Below, one piece after another: positions 8,494 through 18,054 of a DNA stretch of 64,000 nucleotides (its first letter is position 1; each line of letters starts with the position of its first letter). The position numbers and the translations under genes were made by a program. A model generated the notes under the pieces. The model did no database searches and was not told where the DNA came from. It was given only the letters and a program-made list of their open reading frames with translations. Source of the DNA: Gammaproteobacteria bacterium (lineage in GTDB: Bacteria > Pseudomonadota > Gammaproteobacteria > Pseudomonadales > Moraxellaceae); assembly GCA_028868515.1 (NCBI GenBank), contig JAGWUI010000002.1, positions 110,388-174,387 of the forward strand, read 5' to 3'.

Positions 8494-9588
8494 TCAAGTT
8501 GGATTGATTTCCATGTATTCAGTAGGAGATAGACCAGTCCACCGTTTGAATGCTTTTGAGAAATTTGATGAATCCGTATAACCCAGCATGAGTGCAACTT
8601 GAGTCACTGATGTTCCGCCACGAAGAAAGTATTCTTTGGCGAGTTTTTCTCGTAAGGTATCTAACACTTGCTGGTAGGTCGTACCATCTTCTGCTAACCG
8701 TCTACTTAAAGTGCGAGCACTCATACCAAGATCACTTGCAGCAGTATCTAATGACGGAAACGCACCATAATATCGCATTAATAATCGGCGTAAGCGCAAA
8801 GGTAGTAATCGTTGAGAATTAGAGGGTGTATTTTCATAAAGAATCTTTTCCGCAGACATTGCCATTAAACGATTTGCAAATGGGAGTTCATAAAAACCTA
8901 GACTTGCCTCACCCAAGAGACAAGTTTTTGGTTGATTAAAGCGAACGGTACAGTTTCGGAAATAGTGACGATACATTTGCCCCCACGCTGGTTCTGGATA
9001 GCTGAAATTAACGCTATGCAATTTAAACTCGCCGCCGACAAGATGATTAAAAATATTATAAAAACTCACCATATAGAGTTCGACGAAGAAGTGAAAGTTG
9101 GGCGGAAATTTGACATTCTCGGAAATAATAAACATGCCTTTATCGTCTTTTATCTTGGCATACATTTCCAGTAGAGGGAAAAGTTCAGAGATGTATCGGC
9201 CGATACTATGGAGGCAGCCCGCAAGAGTAGGTTGAGCTACAGCCGCAACACCTGCCATACCGTGATGGGAAATGGTCATCAGATTACCCATCACAAGACC
9301 TAAAAAAGGCATATTTAGTGCGTTGATCGCTTGATTGGCAAGCATGAGGCATTGCCGAGGAGTGATAAAGACATGAGTAATATCATTGCTGTAATCTATG
9401 CCAGCTTTTCTATAAAAGTCGGTTGGATTGATGTTCTGAATGGTTTTGAATATTTCATCAGGATTGCTGATTTGGAGTTTTGTACGTTTTTCTAACCAAT
9501 TTAAGTCGTGGACAATTCCTTTACTGAGGTCGAAATAAGTTTGCATATGAACCAGTGGAATGCATTTTGTATCTAAATCGATGCTCAT
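8494..9588 (-). CDS. AraC-family transcriptional regulator (copy 2)
   Basis: A 364-residue paralogue of the preceding regulator, in the same orientation 276 bp away and with the same architecture. The two are collinear throughout, and clearly closest in the DNA-binding half (GAFPSL, AASDLGMSARTLSRRLAE, YTDSSNFSKAFKRWTG). This points to a tandem duplication followed by divergence, mainly in the ligand-sensing half. It is divergent from the glycosyltransferase/RND operon across a 370-bp spacer, which makes that operon its most likely target (inference). Confidence 0.87.
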   Translation of the reverse strand: MSIDLDTKCIPLVHMQTYFDLSKGIVHDLNWLEKRTKLQISNPDEIFKTIQNINPTDFYRKAGIDYSNDITHVFITPRQCLMLANQAINALNMPFLGLVMGNLMTISHHGMAGVAAVAQPTLAGCLHSIGRYISELFPLLEMYAKIKDDKGMFIISENVKFPPNFHFFVELYMVSFYNIFNHLVGGEFKLHSVNFSYPEPAWGQMYRHYFRNCTVRFNQPKTCLLGEASLGFYELPFANRLMAMSAEKILYENTPSNSQRLLPLRLRRLLMRYYGAFPSLDTAASDLGMSARTLSRRLAEDGTTYQQVLDTLREKLAKEYFLRGGTSVTQVALMLGYTDSSNFSKAFKRWTGLSPTEYMEINPT

Positions 9589-9958
9589 TAATCATCCTGA
9601 ATTAAAAAAACTGCCGCATGTTTGTCGCACTATGACCATTGTGACGCTAGAAAAACGCTTGCTATAAGTTGTGTCATAGGGTTGTTTTTTGAGTCAGAGT
9701 GAAATTAATCATTCGTCATAAATTTGTCAATCTGACAATCTGCATAATCTCAAGTCTAATCCATAATGGCTGTATTTGACCGACATTTGTCTCTGGATGA
9801 CCTGTAATTATTGTCATCTCTACATAGACTAGCCACCTGCCTAAGCTCACTATTTTCTCTAGCATGATAGGCGATATCAAATCAATTGAAAGACAGCCCA
9901 AATCACAAAGTGGCCATCTTGAAACAACAAATACATTAAATGTTGAATGGATGCATAT
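9589..9958. promoter_or_regulatory. 370-bp divergent control region with TTGTCA-N3-TGACAA palindrome
   Basis: This spacer separates the second AraC gene from the glycosyltransferase/RND operon. It holds a perfect palindrome TTGTCA-ATC-TGACAA at 9724-9738 and further TGTC/GACA words. Longer frames on the minus strand are not convincing genes. It is the likely operator and promoter region for both units; no -35/-10 pair was assigned. Confidence 0.45.
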
Positions 9959-11218
9959 ATGAGAATCCTTATTGCAACAGCTGGAAGTCATGGCGACGTT
10001 TTGCCTTTTATTGCCATCGGACAGGAGATGATTGCTCGTGGGCATGAGGTTGTTTTTTATGCTAATCCATTCTTTGAAAAATATTTGCGTGATACAGGCA
10101 TTAGATTTACTCCAATTGGGACTGTTGAGGAGTATTTGGCGGTTTGGAGTGATACAAATGGTAAAAAACCATTTAAGGCGTTTCGTCATGTGACGAAGTA
10201 TTTTTTGAGTATTTGCCTACCATATTATAAAGCGATGACGCAGGATGTCATTCCTGATGAGACGATTACGATCGGTCATCCTTTGATGTTTTCAACACGG
10301 TTTTTGAAAGAGACACATCACATTCCGACAGCGACTGTGCATCTAGCACCTGTTCCTTTTAGATCAAATACTTATCCATCAAAGTTGTTGCCTATTTGGA
10401 TTACGCCAAAGATGCCAAATGTCGTCAAAAATATGGCATGGAGTGCGATGGATCATTTGTACTTCGATCACAGTGTGAATAAGCCATTCAATGAGTTAAG
10501 ACATCTTATCGGATTGAAGCCACTGCGCAAGGTTTTCAGGGGTTGGATGACTGATGCTGATGCAGTGATCGGCATGTTTCCTCAGTGGTTTGCTGTCCCT
10601 CAGGCAGATTGGTCTGCAAAAGTTCATTTTGCAGGTTTTCCACAAAATGCACATGGCTCAGATGAGCGTTTACCTGATGATATTCAAGCATTTCTCGATG
10701 CTGGAGATCCGCCTGTTTTGTTTACCGCAGGAACAGCTTCAGCGATGGCGCAAGATTTTTTTGAAGCATCGATCAAGGCTTGCTTACAGGGAAAAATTCG
10801 CGGAATTTTGCTCACGCCATTTAATAACCAAGTCCCTGAGCATTTGCCAGAAGGCATAGTCCATTACAGCTTCCTGCCATATCATTTGTTGCTGCCAAAA
10901 TTGGCTGCAATCGTTCATCACGGTGGGATTGGCACAACGAGTTTAGCCTTACATGCGGGCATTCCTCAGCTTATTAGACCTGTCGCCTATGATCAGTTTG
11001 ATAATGCAAATCGGGTGGTGAACTTATTGGGTGTGGGCAAGCAGTTGCTGCCGATGAGTTATACCCCAACCGTTGTTGCTTATGTGCTGAAGAAGTTAAT
11101 CACGGATGTGAAGGTTCGTGAACATTGTCGAGTTTATGCCAAGAATCTTTCTCACGAAGGCAATGCGATTAAAAACGCTTGTGATGTCATATTGGAACTT
11201 GGAGTTGTTCCAGCATGA
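9959..11218 (+). CDS. UGT-like (GT1 family) glycosyltransferase
   Basis: A GT-B fold glycosyltransferase of 419 residues. The N-terminus MRILIATAGSHGDVLPF is the acceptor-domain start seen in sterol/rhamnolipid-type glycosyltransferases. The donor-binding signature HHGGIGTTSLALHAGIPQL, followed by DQFDNANRV, lies at about residues 320-350. The ATG at 9959 is preferred to 9947 because the family starts at MRI. Its stop overlaps the start of the outer membrane pump gene (ATGA), so the two are translationally coupled. Family members glycosylate hydrophobic acceptors such as fatty acids, sterols or macrolides; the acceptor here is unknown. Confidence 0.85.
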   Translation: MRILIATAGSHGDVLPFIAIGQEMIARGHEVVFYANPFFEKYLRDTGIRFTPIGTVEEYLAVWSDTNGKKPFKAFRHVTKYFLSICLPYYKAMTQDVIPDETITIGHPLMFSTRFLKETHHIPTATVHLAPVPFRSNTYPSKLLPIWITPKMPNVVKNMAWSAMDHLYFDHSVNKPFNELRHLIGLKPLRKVFRGWMTDADAVIGMFPQWFAVPQADWSAKVHFAGFPQNAHGSDERLPDDIQAFLDAGDPPVLFTAGTASAMAQDFFEASIKACLQGKIRGILLTPFNNQVPEHLPEGIVHYSFLPYHLLLPKLAAIVHHGGIGTTSLALHAGIPQLIRPVAYDQFDNANRVVNLLGVGKQLLPMSYTPTVVAYVLKKLITDVKVREHCRVYAKNLSHEGNAIKNACDVILELGVVPA

Positions 11219-12915
11219 TCGTGGATGGATTTATCGATCAAAATCGTCACAGGGTTAAGCTCATTGTAATCGGTGTAGCTTCAATTTATCTCACCGCATG
11301 TCAAGTCAATCCACCGACTCCAGCGGCTGATGAGTGGACCAAAGCTGCTTTTCCACAAAAGTATAGTTCAGATGTTGCTGATACAGCGTCGATTGATCAT
11401 GCTGTGTCACCTCAGTTTGATCAAAATACACCGTGGTGGCAGCAATTCCACGATCCACAGCTAACAGCTCTGATTGAAAAGACAGCAAAGCAGAATTTTG
11501 ATGTGGACTTGGCGTTGGAGCGAGTGAATTTAGCGCGTTCAGGTGCTGCGTCAGCGAGTGCGGATCTTCTCCCGACGCTTTATCTAAATGGCGGCCGAAA
11601 TACCGACAGTACTGGTTATTCCAAGGCGGTAAAGACAGGTGATTTATTGCCTGATAAAAGAATTTCGCAAGCAGGTTTAAATTTTAATTGGGACTTTGAT
11701 ATTTTTGGCGCGGGTCGTGCTGGAAAAGCTGCTGCGTTAAAAGAAGTTGATGCCAGTATTTGGGGTGTTTATGGTGCACAGTTGGTTGCGAGCCAAGAAA
11801 CAGCATCTCAATATTTTTTATACCAAAGCTTATTAGTCCGTAAAGAATTAATGACCAATTTAATCGCATCACAACAAGATACGTTGGATGCAGAAGCGAA
11901 ACGTCAACAAGTGGGTCTGAGTAATGAAATTCAGATGGATCAAGTTGAAATTAACCTCGCAAACTATAACGCCTCGTTACGTCAGATTGATAATGCGCTG
12001 GACAATGCACACCATCAAATTGCGTTGTTAACCGTGACGCCGATTGAACAGCTCAAGATTACGCCAAATCCAGAAATCCTGAATCAGCCTGTATTATTTG
12101 AAAATATTCCTACAGGTTTACCCATCGATTTGCTGACACGTCGTCCAGATATTCGTGTGGCTGAATTGCAACTTGCGAGTGAGAGTGATCGCTTGGTTCA
12201 AGCTGAACGCAATCGGTTGCCAAAAACCGTGGCAAGTTTGGTTTGGGGTGGACAAGATCTTGCCTTCACACCGTCATCACCTGTCCCATTAACGCCAGTT
12301 TATTTTTTAAATACGGCGTTGTCATTTGCATTGCCTTTGTATGATGCGCGCATTAAAGCGGCGATTGTTGGGCAAACGGTTAAAGAAAAAACGGCTCTGA
12401 TTCAATATAACAAAACCGTTTTTAATGCCTTAACCCAAGTCGAAAATAGTATTTCAGTCCGCAAGCAAGGACAGAAGCGAATCGATGATTTAAAGAACGT
12501 TGCGCTGAAATATCAGAATGCATATACGCATACTCAACGTTTATTCGATCAGGGTCTCACAAATCGTGTGAGATTACAGGAAGCGAATCGAGGGCAGATC
12601 GTCGCACAAATGTCTTTGCTGGATGTTCAGCTTTCTCAAGCTGATGCAACGATAGGATTGTATACCGCGTTAGGTGGTAGTTGGCTGCCGCGTGCAGATC
12701 AATCATTTTCGGATACATTATTTAAAGCCAAATCTCATAGTCCGTTACTTCAGCCAAGTGAAAAGAAATCTCAAGATAAAGAGAATTGGTTTAGTCGGCT
12801 ATTTTCCTCTCAAGTTTCTTCTCATGCTAAGCAAGTGCCAGCATCGCAATCACTATCAAATCAAGAAAATACTGACGTTATAGGCGTGAAGCCAGTTCAT
12901 TCGGGAGCAGATTAA
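11215..12915 (+). CDS. RND efflux outer membrane lipoprotein (NodT/OprM family)
   Basis: A 566-residue TolC-type outer membrane channel. The N-terminus has a basic stretch, a hydrophobic core and the lipobox LTAC (Cys about residue 29), so it should be a lipoprotein. Two collinear helical repeats follow, with the family phrases RPDIRVAELQLASESDRLVQAERNR and GLTNRVRLQEANRGQIVAQMSLLD. The last 80 or so residues are polar and Ser/Lys/Gln-rich, beyond the usual family end. It starts within the stop of the glycosyltransferase gene and overlaps the adaptor gene by one base. Confidence 0.9.
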   Translation: MIVDGFIDQNRHRVKLIVIGVASIYLTACQVNPPTPAADEWTKAAFPQKYSSDVADTASIDHAVSPQFDQNTPWWQQFHDPQLTALIEKTAKQNFDVDLALERVNLARSGAASASADLLPTLYLNGGRNTDSTGYSKAVKTGDLLPDKRISQAGLNFNWDFDIFGAGRAGKAAALKEVDASIWGVYGAQLVASQETASQYFLYQSLLVRKELMTNLIASQQDTLDAEAKRQQVGLSNEIQMDQVEINLANYNASLRQIDNALDNAHHQIALLTVTPIEQLKITPNPEILNQPVLFENIPTGLPIDLLTRRPDIRVAELQLASESDRLVQAERNRLPKTVASLVWGGQDLAFTPSSPVPLTPVYFLNTALSFALPLYDARIKAAIVGQTVKEKTALIQYNKTVFNALTQVENSISVRKQGQKRIDDLKNVALKYQNAYTHTQRLFDQGLTNRVRLQEANRGQIVAQMSLLDVQLSQADATIGLYTALGGSWLPRADQSFSDTLFKAKSHSPLLQPSEKKSQDKENWFSRLFSSQVSSHAKQVPASQSLSNQENTDVIGVKPVHSGAD

Positions 12916-14147
12916 TGCAGTTTAGATTTTCCGCTAACCAAGATCACTCTCCAGAAAAATCATGGCTACACACGATTCAGCTTGGATTAATTGGCGTATG
13001 CATGGTTGTTTATCCTGTGCTATTTGTCGCCTGTGCAAAGAAAACTGAGCCACCAATTCCTGCAAGTCGTGTACTTGTGACCACGATTTCATCTAATGCG
13101 ATGGGAGAAGAGGAGCGCTTTAATGGCACATTTATGCCTCGTATTCAGACGATGCTGAGTTTTCGTGCTAGTGGCAAAGTGATTAATCGGTATGTCGAAG
13201 TCGGAGATATTGTGAAGCAAGGTACAGTCCTTGCTCGGTTGGACGGCGAGGATTATGGTTTGGCTGAGCAAACAGCACAACAGCAAGTGGTTGCAGCAAG
13301 AGCCGATTCAGAACAGGCTGCTCGTGAAGAAGCGCGACTCAAGAATCTTGTGGCAGATGGAACAGTGAGTCGTTCCGAATATGAACAAGTTTTATCTAAA
13401 AAAATTGCAAGTGCCGCAGTGACTGCTCAAGCAGAAAAGCAATTGAATCTCAATCAAAATAAGGTCAGCTATTTGAATCTTGTTGCTCCGCAGTCTGGGG
13501 TGATTAGTGATATACGATTTGAGGTTGGACAAATTGTTGGAGAAGGTCAGCCAGTTGCAACGCTATCAGATCAGAGTGAAATGGAGTTGGCCGTTGATTT
13601 GCCAGATTACATGGTGAAAGACATCAATGCGTGGCGTGCACATGCCAAGTTTTGGCCAAATGATTCAACAGTTGATTCAACAACACCGCCACAAGATATG
13701 GAACTAAAGTTACGCCGTTTATCACCTGTGGCGTCAGGAATGAGTCAGAGTTTTGAAGCACGTTATACGTTGGTTGGGCTTAAGCATGAAGCGATGGCTC
13801 AGTTAAAACAGGGAATGAGCGCACAGGTTGTTTTACAACGTATTACACCGTCAGCAGGAATCACATTACCTTCGGGTGCTGTTGGAAAAACCAATGCTTC
13901 AACATTTGTTTGGGTGGTGACAAAAGACCATCATCTAAAGCGAGTTCCTGTGAATGTCGTTCGCTTTGCAGAGTCTACGATTCAAGTTACGGGTCTCACA
14001 AATGGGATGCAAGTGGTTACTGTGGGCATCCAAAAATTGGATGACAACATGACTGTTGAGGCGATAGAGCGTCCTTTAGAAATCCAGAATCATGAGCCAG
14101 ATCAGCCGCAATCGGCTGATGCAGCGTCTTCTTCCACATCGAATTAA
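12915..14147 (+). CDS. RND efflux periplasmic adaptor (membrane fusion lipoprotein)
   Basis: A 410-residue HlyD/AcrA-type adaptor. A hydrophobic segment ending in the lipobox LFVAC (about residues 32-36) indicates a lipoprotein. The lipoyl-like half motifs follow: GKVINRYVEVGDIVKQGTVLARLD and then, after the coiled-coil hairpin, APQSGVISDIRFEVGQIVGEGQPVATL. Adaptors bridge the inner membrane permease and the outer membrane channel. It overlaps the channel gene by one base (TAATG) and is followed 13 bp later by the permease. The C-terminal tail is Gln/Ser-rich. Confidence 0.92.
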   Translation: MQFRFSANQDHSPEKSWLHTIQLGLIGVCMVVYPVLFVACAKKTEPPIPASRVLVTTISSNAMGEEERFNGTFMPRIQTMLSFRASGKVINRYVEVGDIVKQGTVLARLDGEDYGLAEQTAQQQVVAARADSEQAAREEARLKNLVADGTVSRSEYEQVLSKKIASAAVTAQAEKQLNLNQNKVSYLNLVAPQSGVISDIRFEVGQIVGEGQPVATLSDQSEMELAVDLPDYMVKDINAWRAHAKFWPNDSTVDSTTPPQDMELKLRRLSPVASGMSQSFEARYTLVGLKHEAMAQLKQGMSAQVVLQRITPSAGITLPSGAVGKTNASTFVWVVTKDHHLKRVPVNVVRFAESTIQVTGLTNGMQVVTVGIQKLDDNMTVEAIERPLEIQNHEPDQPQSADAASSSTSN

Positions 14148-14160
14148 GGACGACTGCAAG

Positions 14161-17100
14161 ATGTTAAAGTCATTCAATTTATCTGAATGGGCAGTGAAAC
14201 ATCAGACTTTTGTGATGTTTCTCATGATCATTGCAATGATTGGCGGCGGCATGGCATTTAACGGGCTAGGTCGTTCAGAGGATCCGCAATTTACTGTGCC
14301 TGCAATGTCGATTTTGATGACTTGGCCGGGTGCGACCGCAGAGCAAGTACAAGAGCAAGTCATTAATCGCTTGGAGAATAAACTCAAAGAATTAGATCAT
14401 GTCAAAGCAATCCAGTCATTTAGCCGACAAGGCTATGGTGGTCTGATTCTGGAAATGCAGGGCGGTCAAAGCGATGAGCAATTACGTGAAGCGTGGTATC
14501 AGGCTCGTAAAAAAGTTAATGATATTCGTAGTGAATTTCCAGCAGGTGTCACAGACCCGATTTATAACGATGAATATTCTGATATTTATTCGGTACTTTA
14601 TGCTGTTCAATCGAAAGATATGAGCTATTCAGAACTATTAACCTATTCTGAAAAAATTAAACTCAAGTTGCAAGGTGTTCCAAACGCTAAAAAAGTCGAT
14701 ATTTTTGGCAAGCAAAAAGAGCAAATATTTGTTGAATTTTCCAGTAAAAAACTTGCTGGTTTAGGCATTTCACCAAGCGCCATCCTGAATGCACTTGCTG
14801 CACAGAATACCATTACACCATCAGGTGCTTTTGATACCAAAAACGACAAAGTGTTTGTTCGTATTAGTAATTCTTTCAAGAATCAAACTGATGTAGGCAA
14901 TACTCCGATACGTTCGGGTAATACCGTTCTACGTCTACGAGATGTCGCGACAATACGTCATGGTTATCAAGATCCTCCTGATTATCAGGCTCGCTTTAAT
15001 GCACAGCCTGCTTTAGTGATCGGTCTGACGATGCAGCCTGGTGGGAACGTTCTGACTTTTAGTAAGGATCTCGAAGATAAAGTTGCTGAGCTACAAAAAG
15101 AGCTTCCTGTTGGTTTGACTATGACCAAGTTTGCTGACCAGCCAAAAGTGGTTAAACAATCGATTTGGGAGTTTGAAAAGAGCTTTCTAGAAGCGCTTGT
15201 CATTGTTCTCGTCATTTCATTTATTGCACTGGGATTTAGATCAGGTCTTGTTGTTGCGACCAGTATTCCTTTAGTGCTTGCGATCGTTGCGGTCATTATG
15301 AAGTCTAATGGCTGGGACTTAGATCGAGTCACCTTGGGTGCATTGATTATTTCGTTAGGACTTTTAGTTGATGACGCCATCATTGCCGTAGAAATGATGC
15401 AGGTGAAGATGGAGGCAGGATGGGATCGGATTCGATCAGCTTCTTTTGCTTATACATCGACTGCTTTCCCGATGCTGACTGGAACTTTGATCACCGTTGC
15501 AGGCTTTATGCCTGTTGGCTTGGCGAAATCAGATGCGGGCAAATATGCGAGTGGAATCTTCTGGGTTTTGGGTACTGCTTTGATTGTTTCATGGATTGTC
15601 GCGGTTATTTTTACCCCATATTTGGGTGTGAAGCTGCTTCCAGATCGTTATGCAAATCAAGGTCAACAAGAACATGATCCTTACGATACACCGTTTTTTA
15701 AGAAATTTAAGGACATGATTACGCTTGCAGTTCGACATAAATGGATTGTCATTTCTGTGACTGTAGGTTTATTTGTCGCTTCAATGATTGGGATGGGATT
15801 TGTTCAACAACAGTTTTTTCCATCTGCGGAGCGCCCAGAGCTTCATGTGACGCTGACTTTACGTCCTGGTTCGTCAATTAGCGCAACCGAAGCCGATGTG
15901 AAGCGTCTTGAAAAGATATTAGAGGGTAATTCTGATATTCAATATTTTGCTTCTTATATTGGAAAAAGCAGTCCTCAGTATTATTTATCCGCAGTTCCAG
16001 AGCTGCCGAATGCAAGCTATGCCCAATTTGTCATTATGACCAAAGGTGTCGAGGCGCGAGAGCGCGTTCGTGCAAAGTTGATTACTTTGTTCAATGATAA
16101 TGAAAAGTTTCCAGATGCGATTGGACAAGTTAAACGTCTTGAATTTGGGCCACCAGTGAAGTATCCGATATCTTTTCGTATCAAAGGACCTGACGAAAAC
16201 GTACTTCGTGATATTGCATATAAAGTACAAAATGTCATGCGTCATAATCGTTTGGTTAAAGATACTTTACTTGAATGGGATCAGAAGTCTCGTAGTGTAA
16301 ATATTGATGTCAATCAGGCCAAAGCAGAGATGCTTGGCGTGTCTAAAAAAGATTTAGCTGACACTGTGCAAATGATGCTGAACGGAATTCCTGTTACTTA
16401 TATTCCAAAAGGTGAAGATCAGGTTGATGTTGTATTAAGAGCAAATCAGCATGAACGACAATCAATTGAAGCATTAGGGCAAGTGATTTTGTTCACAAGA
16501 AATGGTGGAGCAGTGCCTTTATCACAAATTGCAACGATCAAGTCTGGTTATGAAGACCCCGTGTTGTGGCGTTACGATCGTAATAGCTACATCGGTGTTT
16601 CTGCGGATGTGGTCGATGGCGTGCAATCGCCTTATGCCAGTACACAGATTGATCATCAATTAGATGAGATCCGTAAAGCATTGCCTGTGGGTTATGAGAT
16701 CGAAATGGCTGGTGCGATTGCTGAAAGTAATCGTGCAAATCTAGCGATTATTGGTGTAGTGCCACTGATGGTCATTATTATTCTGACGCTACTGATGATG
16801 CAATTACACAGTTTTTCTAAAACGTGTATGGTGTTCCTGACAGCGCCATTAGGGCTGATTGGTGTGGTTCCAGCGCTCTTAATTTCGAACTCACCATTTG
16901 GGTTCGTTGCCTTGATTGGTGTGATCGCTTTGGCTGGTATGGTGATGCGTAATTCTGTGATTCTAGTGGATCAAATCTCGCAGGATGTCGAGGAGGGGCA
17001 TGATGAATTTACGGCGATTCTTGATGCAACAACACGACGTGCGCGACCAGTGATTCTGACTGCCGCTGCTGCGATGTTGGGGATGTATCCGCTTGCACAG

Positions 17101-17229
17101 AGTATGTTTTGGGGGCCGATGGCGACAGCGATTATGGGTGGGTTATTTGTCGGTACAGCACTCACACTTGTTTTTGTTCCAGCACTGTATGCGGCTTGGT
17201 TTAAAGTCAAAGTCTGGGGTTATCGTTAA
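14161..17229 (+). CDS. RND efflux permease (AcrB/HAE1-like)
   Basis: A 1022-residue inner membrane proton/drug antiporter with the usual 12-helix layout and two large periplasmic loops. The proton-relay aspartates are present in LGLLVDDAIIAVEMM (Asp404-Asp405). The TM10 position that is Lys in AcrB is Arg here (GMVMRNSVILVD, about residue 930), a substitution I have the impression of seeing in other members. The frame extends upstream to 14092 inside the adaptor gene, but the ATG at 14161, preceded by AGGACGACTGCAAG, is the natural start. As last gene of the operon it completes a pump whose cargo may be the glycosyltransferase product (inference). Confidence 0.93.
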   Translation: MLKSFNLSEWAVKHQTFVMFLMIIAMIGGGMAFNGLGRSEDPQFTVPAMSILMTWPGATAEQVQEQVINRLENKLKELDHVKAIQSFSRQGYGGLILEMQGGQSDEQLREAWYQARKKVNDIRSEFPAGVTDPIYNDEYSDIYSVLYAVQSKDMSYSELLTYSEKIKLKLQGVPNAKKVDIFGKQKEQIFVEFSSKKLAGLGISPSAILNALAAQNTITPSGAFDTKNDKVFVRISNSFKNQTDVGNTPIRSGNTVLRLRDVATIRHGYQDPPDYQARFNAQPALVIGLTMQPGGNVLTFSKDLEDKVAELQKELPVGLTMTKFADQPKVVKQSIWEFEKSFLEALVIVLVISFIALGFRSGLVVATSIPLVLAIVAVIMKSNGWDLDRVTLGALIISLGLLVDDAIIAVEMMQVKMEAGWDRIRSASFAYTSTAFPMLTGTLITVAGFMPVGLAKSDAGKYASGIFWVLGTALIVSWIVAVIFTPYLGVKLLPDRYANQGQQEHDPYDTPFFKKFKDMITLAVRHKWIVISVTVGLFVASMIGMGFVQQQFFPSAERPELHVTLTLRPGSSISATEADVKRLEKILEGNSDIQYFASYIGKSSPQYYLSAVPELPNASYAQFVIMTKGVEARERVRAKLITLFNDNEKFPDAIGQVKRLEFGPPVKYPISFRIKGPDENVLRDIAYKVQNVMRHNRLVKDTLLEWDQKSRSVNIDVNQAKAEMLGVSKKDLADTVQMMLNGIPVTYIPKGEDQVDVVLRANQHERQSIEALGQVILFTRNGGAVPLSQIATIKSGYEDPVLWRYDRNSYIGVSADVVDGVQSPYASTQIDHQLDEIRKALPVGYEIEMAGAIAESNRANLAIIGVVPLMVIIILTLLMMQLHSFSKTCMVFLTAPLGLIGVVPALLISNSPFGFVALIGVIALAGMVMRNSVILVDQISQDVEEGHDEFTAILDATTRRARPVILTAAAAMLGMYPLAQSMFWGPMATAIMGGLFVGTALTLVFVPALYAAWFKVKVWGYR

Positions 17230-17234
17230 TATGA

Positions 17235-17305
17235 TGTAGGGGAGAACTTTGTTCGCCCGTGTATGCGATGGAAATAATGGACGAACTCAGTTCGTCCCTA
17301 CAGCC
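17235..17305. repeat. REP doublet (REPIN-like) after the RND operon
   Basis: Two palindromes in opposite orientation: GGGAGAAC-TTT-GTTCGCCC (17240-17258, one mismatch) and GGACGAAC-TCA-GTTCGTCC (17279-17297, perfect). They are flanked by TGTAGGG on the left and CCCTACA on the right. The core TAGGGRCGAAC also occurs inside the RAYT remnant at 5120-5139. The layout matches a REPIN mobilised by a RAYT. It lies between two convergent genes and may also act as a terminator. Confidence 0.65.
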
Positions 17306-17330
17306 ATTAGAAATATCTAGTTTTTTTAAT

Positions 17331-17723
17331 TTACGCCTTAATCAATGCTTCTAATTGCGCGCGTTGTGGGTCTGGAATCCGATCGGATTTTTGGGTTTTA
17401 AAGTCAAAATAGACTTGAACGGCTTTGCCTTTAGCGACTAAAACATCATTTTGCCAAGCTTCTTGAATCACGACAAATGATGAGTTGCCGACACGTTCAA
17501 TGCCTGTTTTGATGGTCACGTCATGACCGTAATGGGTTTGTGCAACAAAATCGATTTCGATGCGCGCAAGAATCAATGTCAATTGTTGAATATCCATTGC
17601 AGGCGTAAAAATCTTAAAAATCGGTGCGCGTCCAGCTTCAAGCCAACCCGCGATGACGGTGTTATTAATATGACCAAAAGCGTCAGTTTCATAGAATCGA
17701 GGCGTGATGTTGACGCTAAACAT
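17331..17723 (-). CDS. acyl-CoA thioesterase, 4HBT/YbgC-like hotdog family
   Basis: A 130-residue single hotdog-fold protein. YETDAFGHINNT near the N-terminus carries the catalytic Asp (about 14) and His (about 18) spacing of the 4-hydroxybenzoyl-CoA thioesterase family. These enzymes hydrolyse acyl-CoA or acyl-ACP thioesters; the substrate is not evident. It is transcribed towards the RND operon. Confidence 0.85.
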   Translation of the reverse strand: MFSVNITPRFYETDAFGHINNTVIAGWLEAGRAPIFKIFTPAMDIQQLTLILARIEIDFVAQTHYGHDVTIKTGIERVGNSSFVVIQEAWQNDVLVAKGKAVQVYFDFKTQKSDRIPDPQRAQLEALIKA

Positions 17724-17757
17724 GGTATTTCCTATTAGATTTTAAAGATGATATTTA

Positions 17758-17855
17758 GGGCGTGTTGACATCTGATCTCGTTGCCAAATTTTGTGATAAC
17801 TCCAAGACAGTCTATGTTGTTTTTGCATGAAAAATGGCTAAATGTCGACACACCC
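17758..17855. mobile_element. 98-bp MITE with IS5/IS427-like ends
   Basis: The ends GGGCGTGTTGACAT and (reverse complement) GGGTGTGTCGACAT form 14-bp inverted repeats with two mismatches. The element is flanked by TA on both sides, as expected for a two-base target duplication. It has no coding capacity. The end sequence resembles IS427-group IS5 elements (recognition from memory). It occupies most of the 331-bp gap between the thioesterase gene and rsmG. Confidence 0.65.
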
Positions 17856-18054
17856 TAGTGATTTTTATAAAATAACATGTTGATCATGAGCATTCCAATG
17901 GCGTGAAATGTGACGTGGTTTGATATTTTTGCCAGAATGGGTCATTTTTCTTTGAATCATCTAACATCTATGCAGTGTTAGACCCGTGCTTCCTGTTATC
18001 ATTCGCATCAAGATTTTTCACGTTACCGTTACATAGATAGACTATAGACAAACT

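Noticed and set aside
9716..10189. 157-residue minus-strand frame over the divergent spacer
   Set aside because: It runs into the glycosyltransferase gene in antisense, has no ribosome site or family-like motif, and would block the control region.
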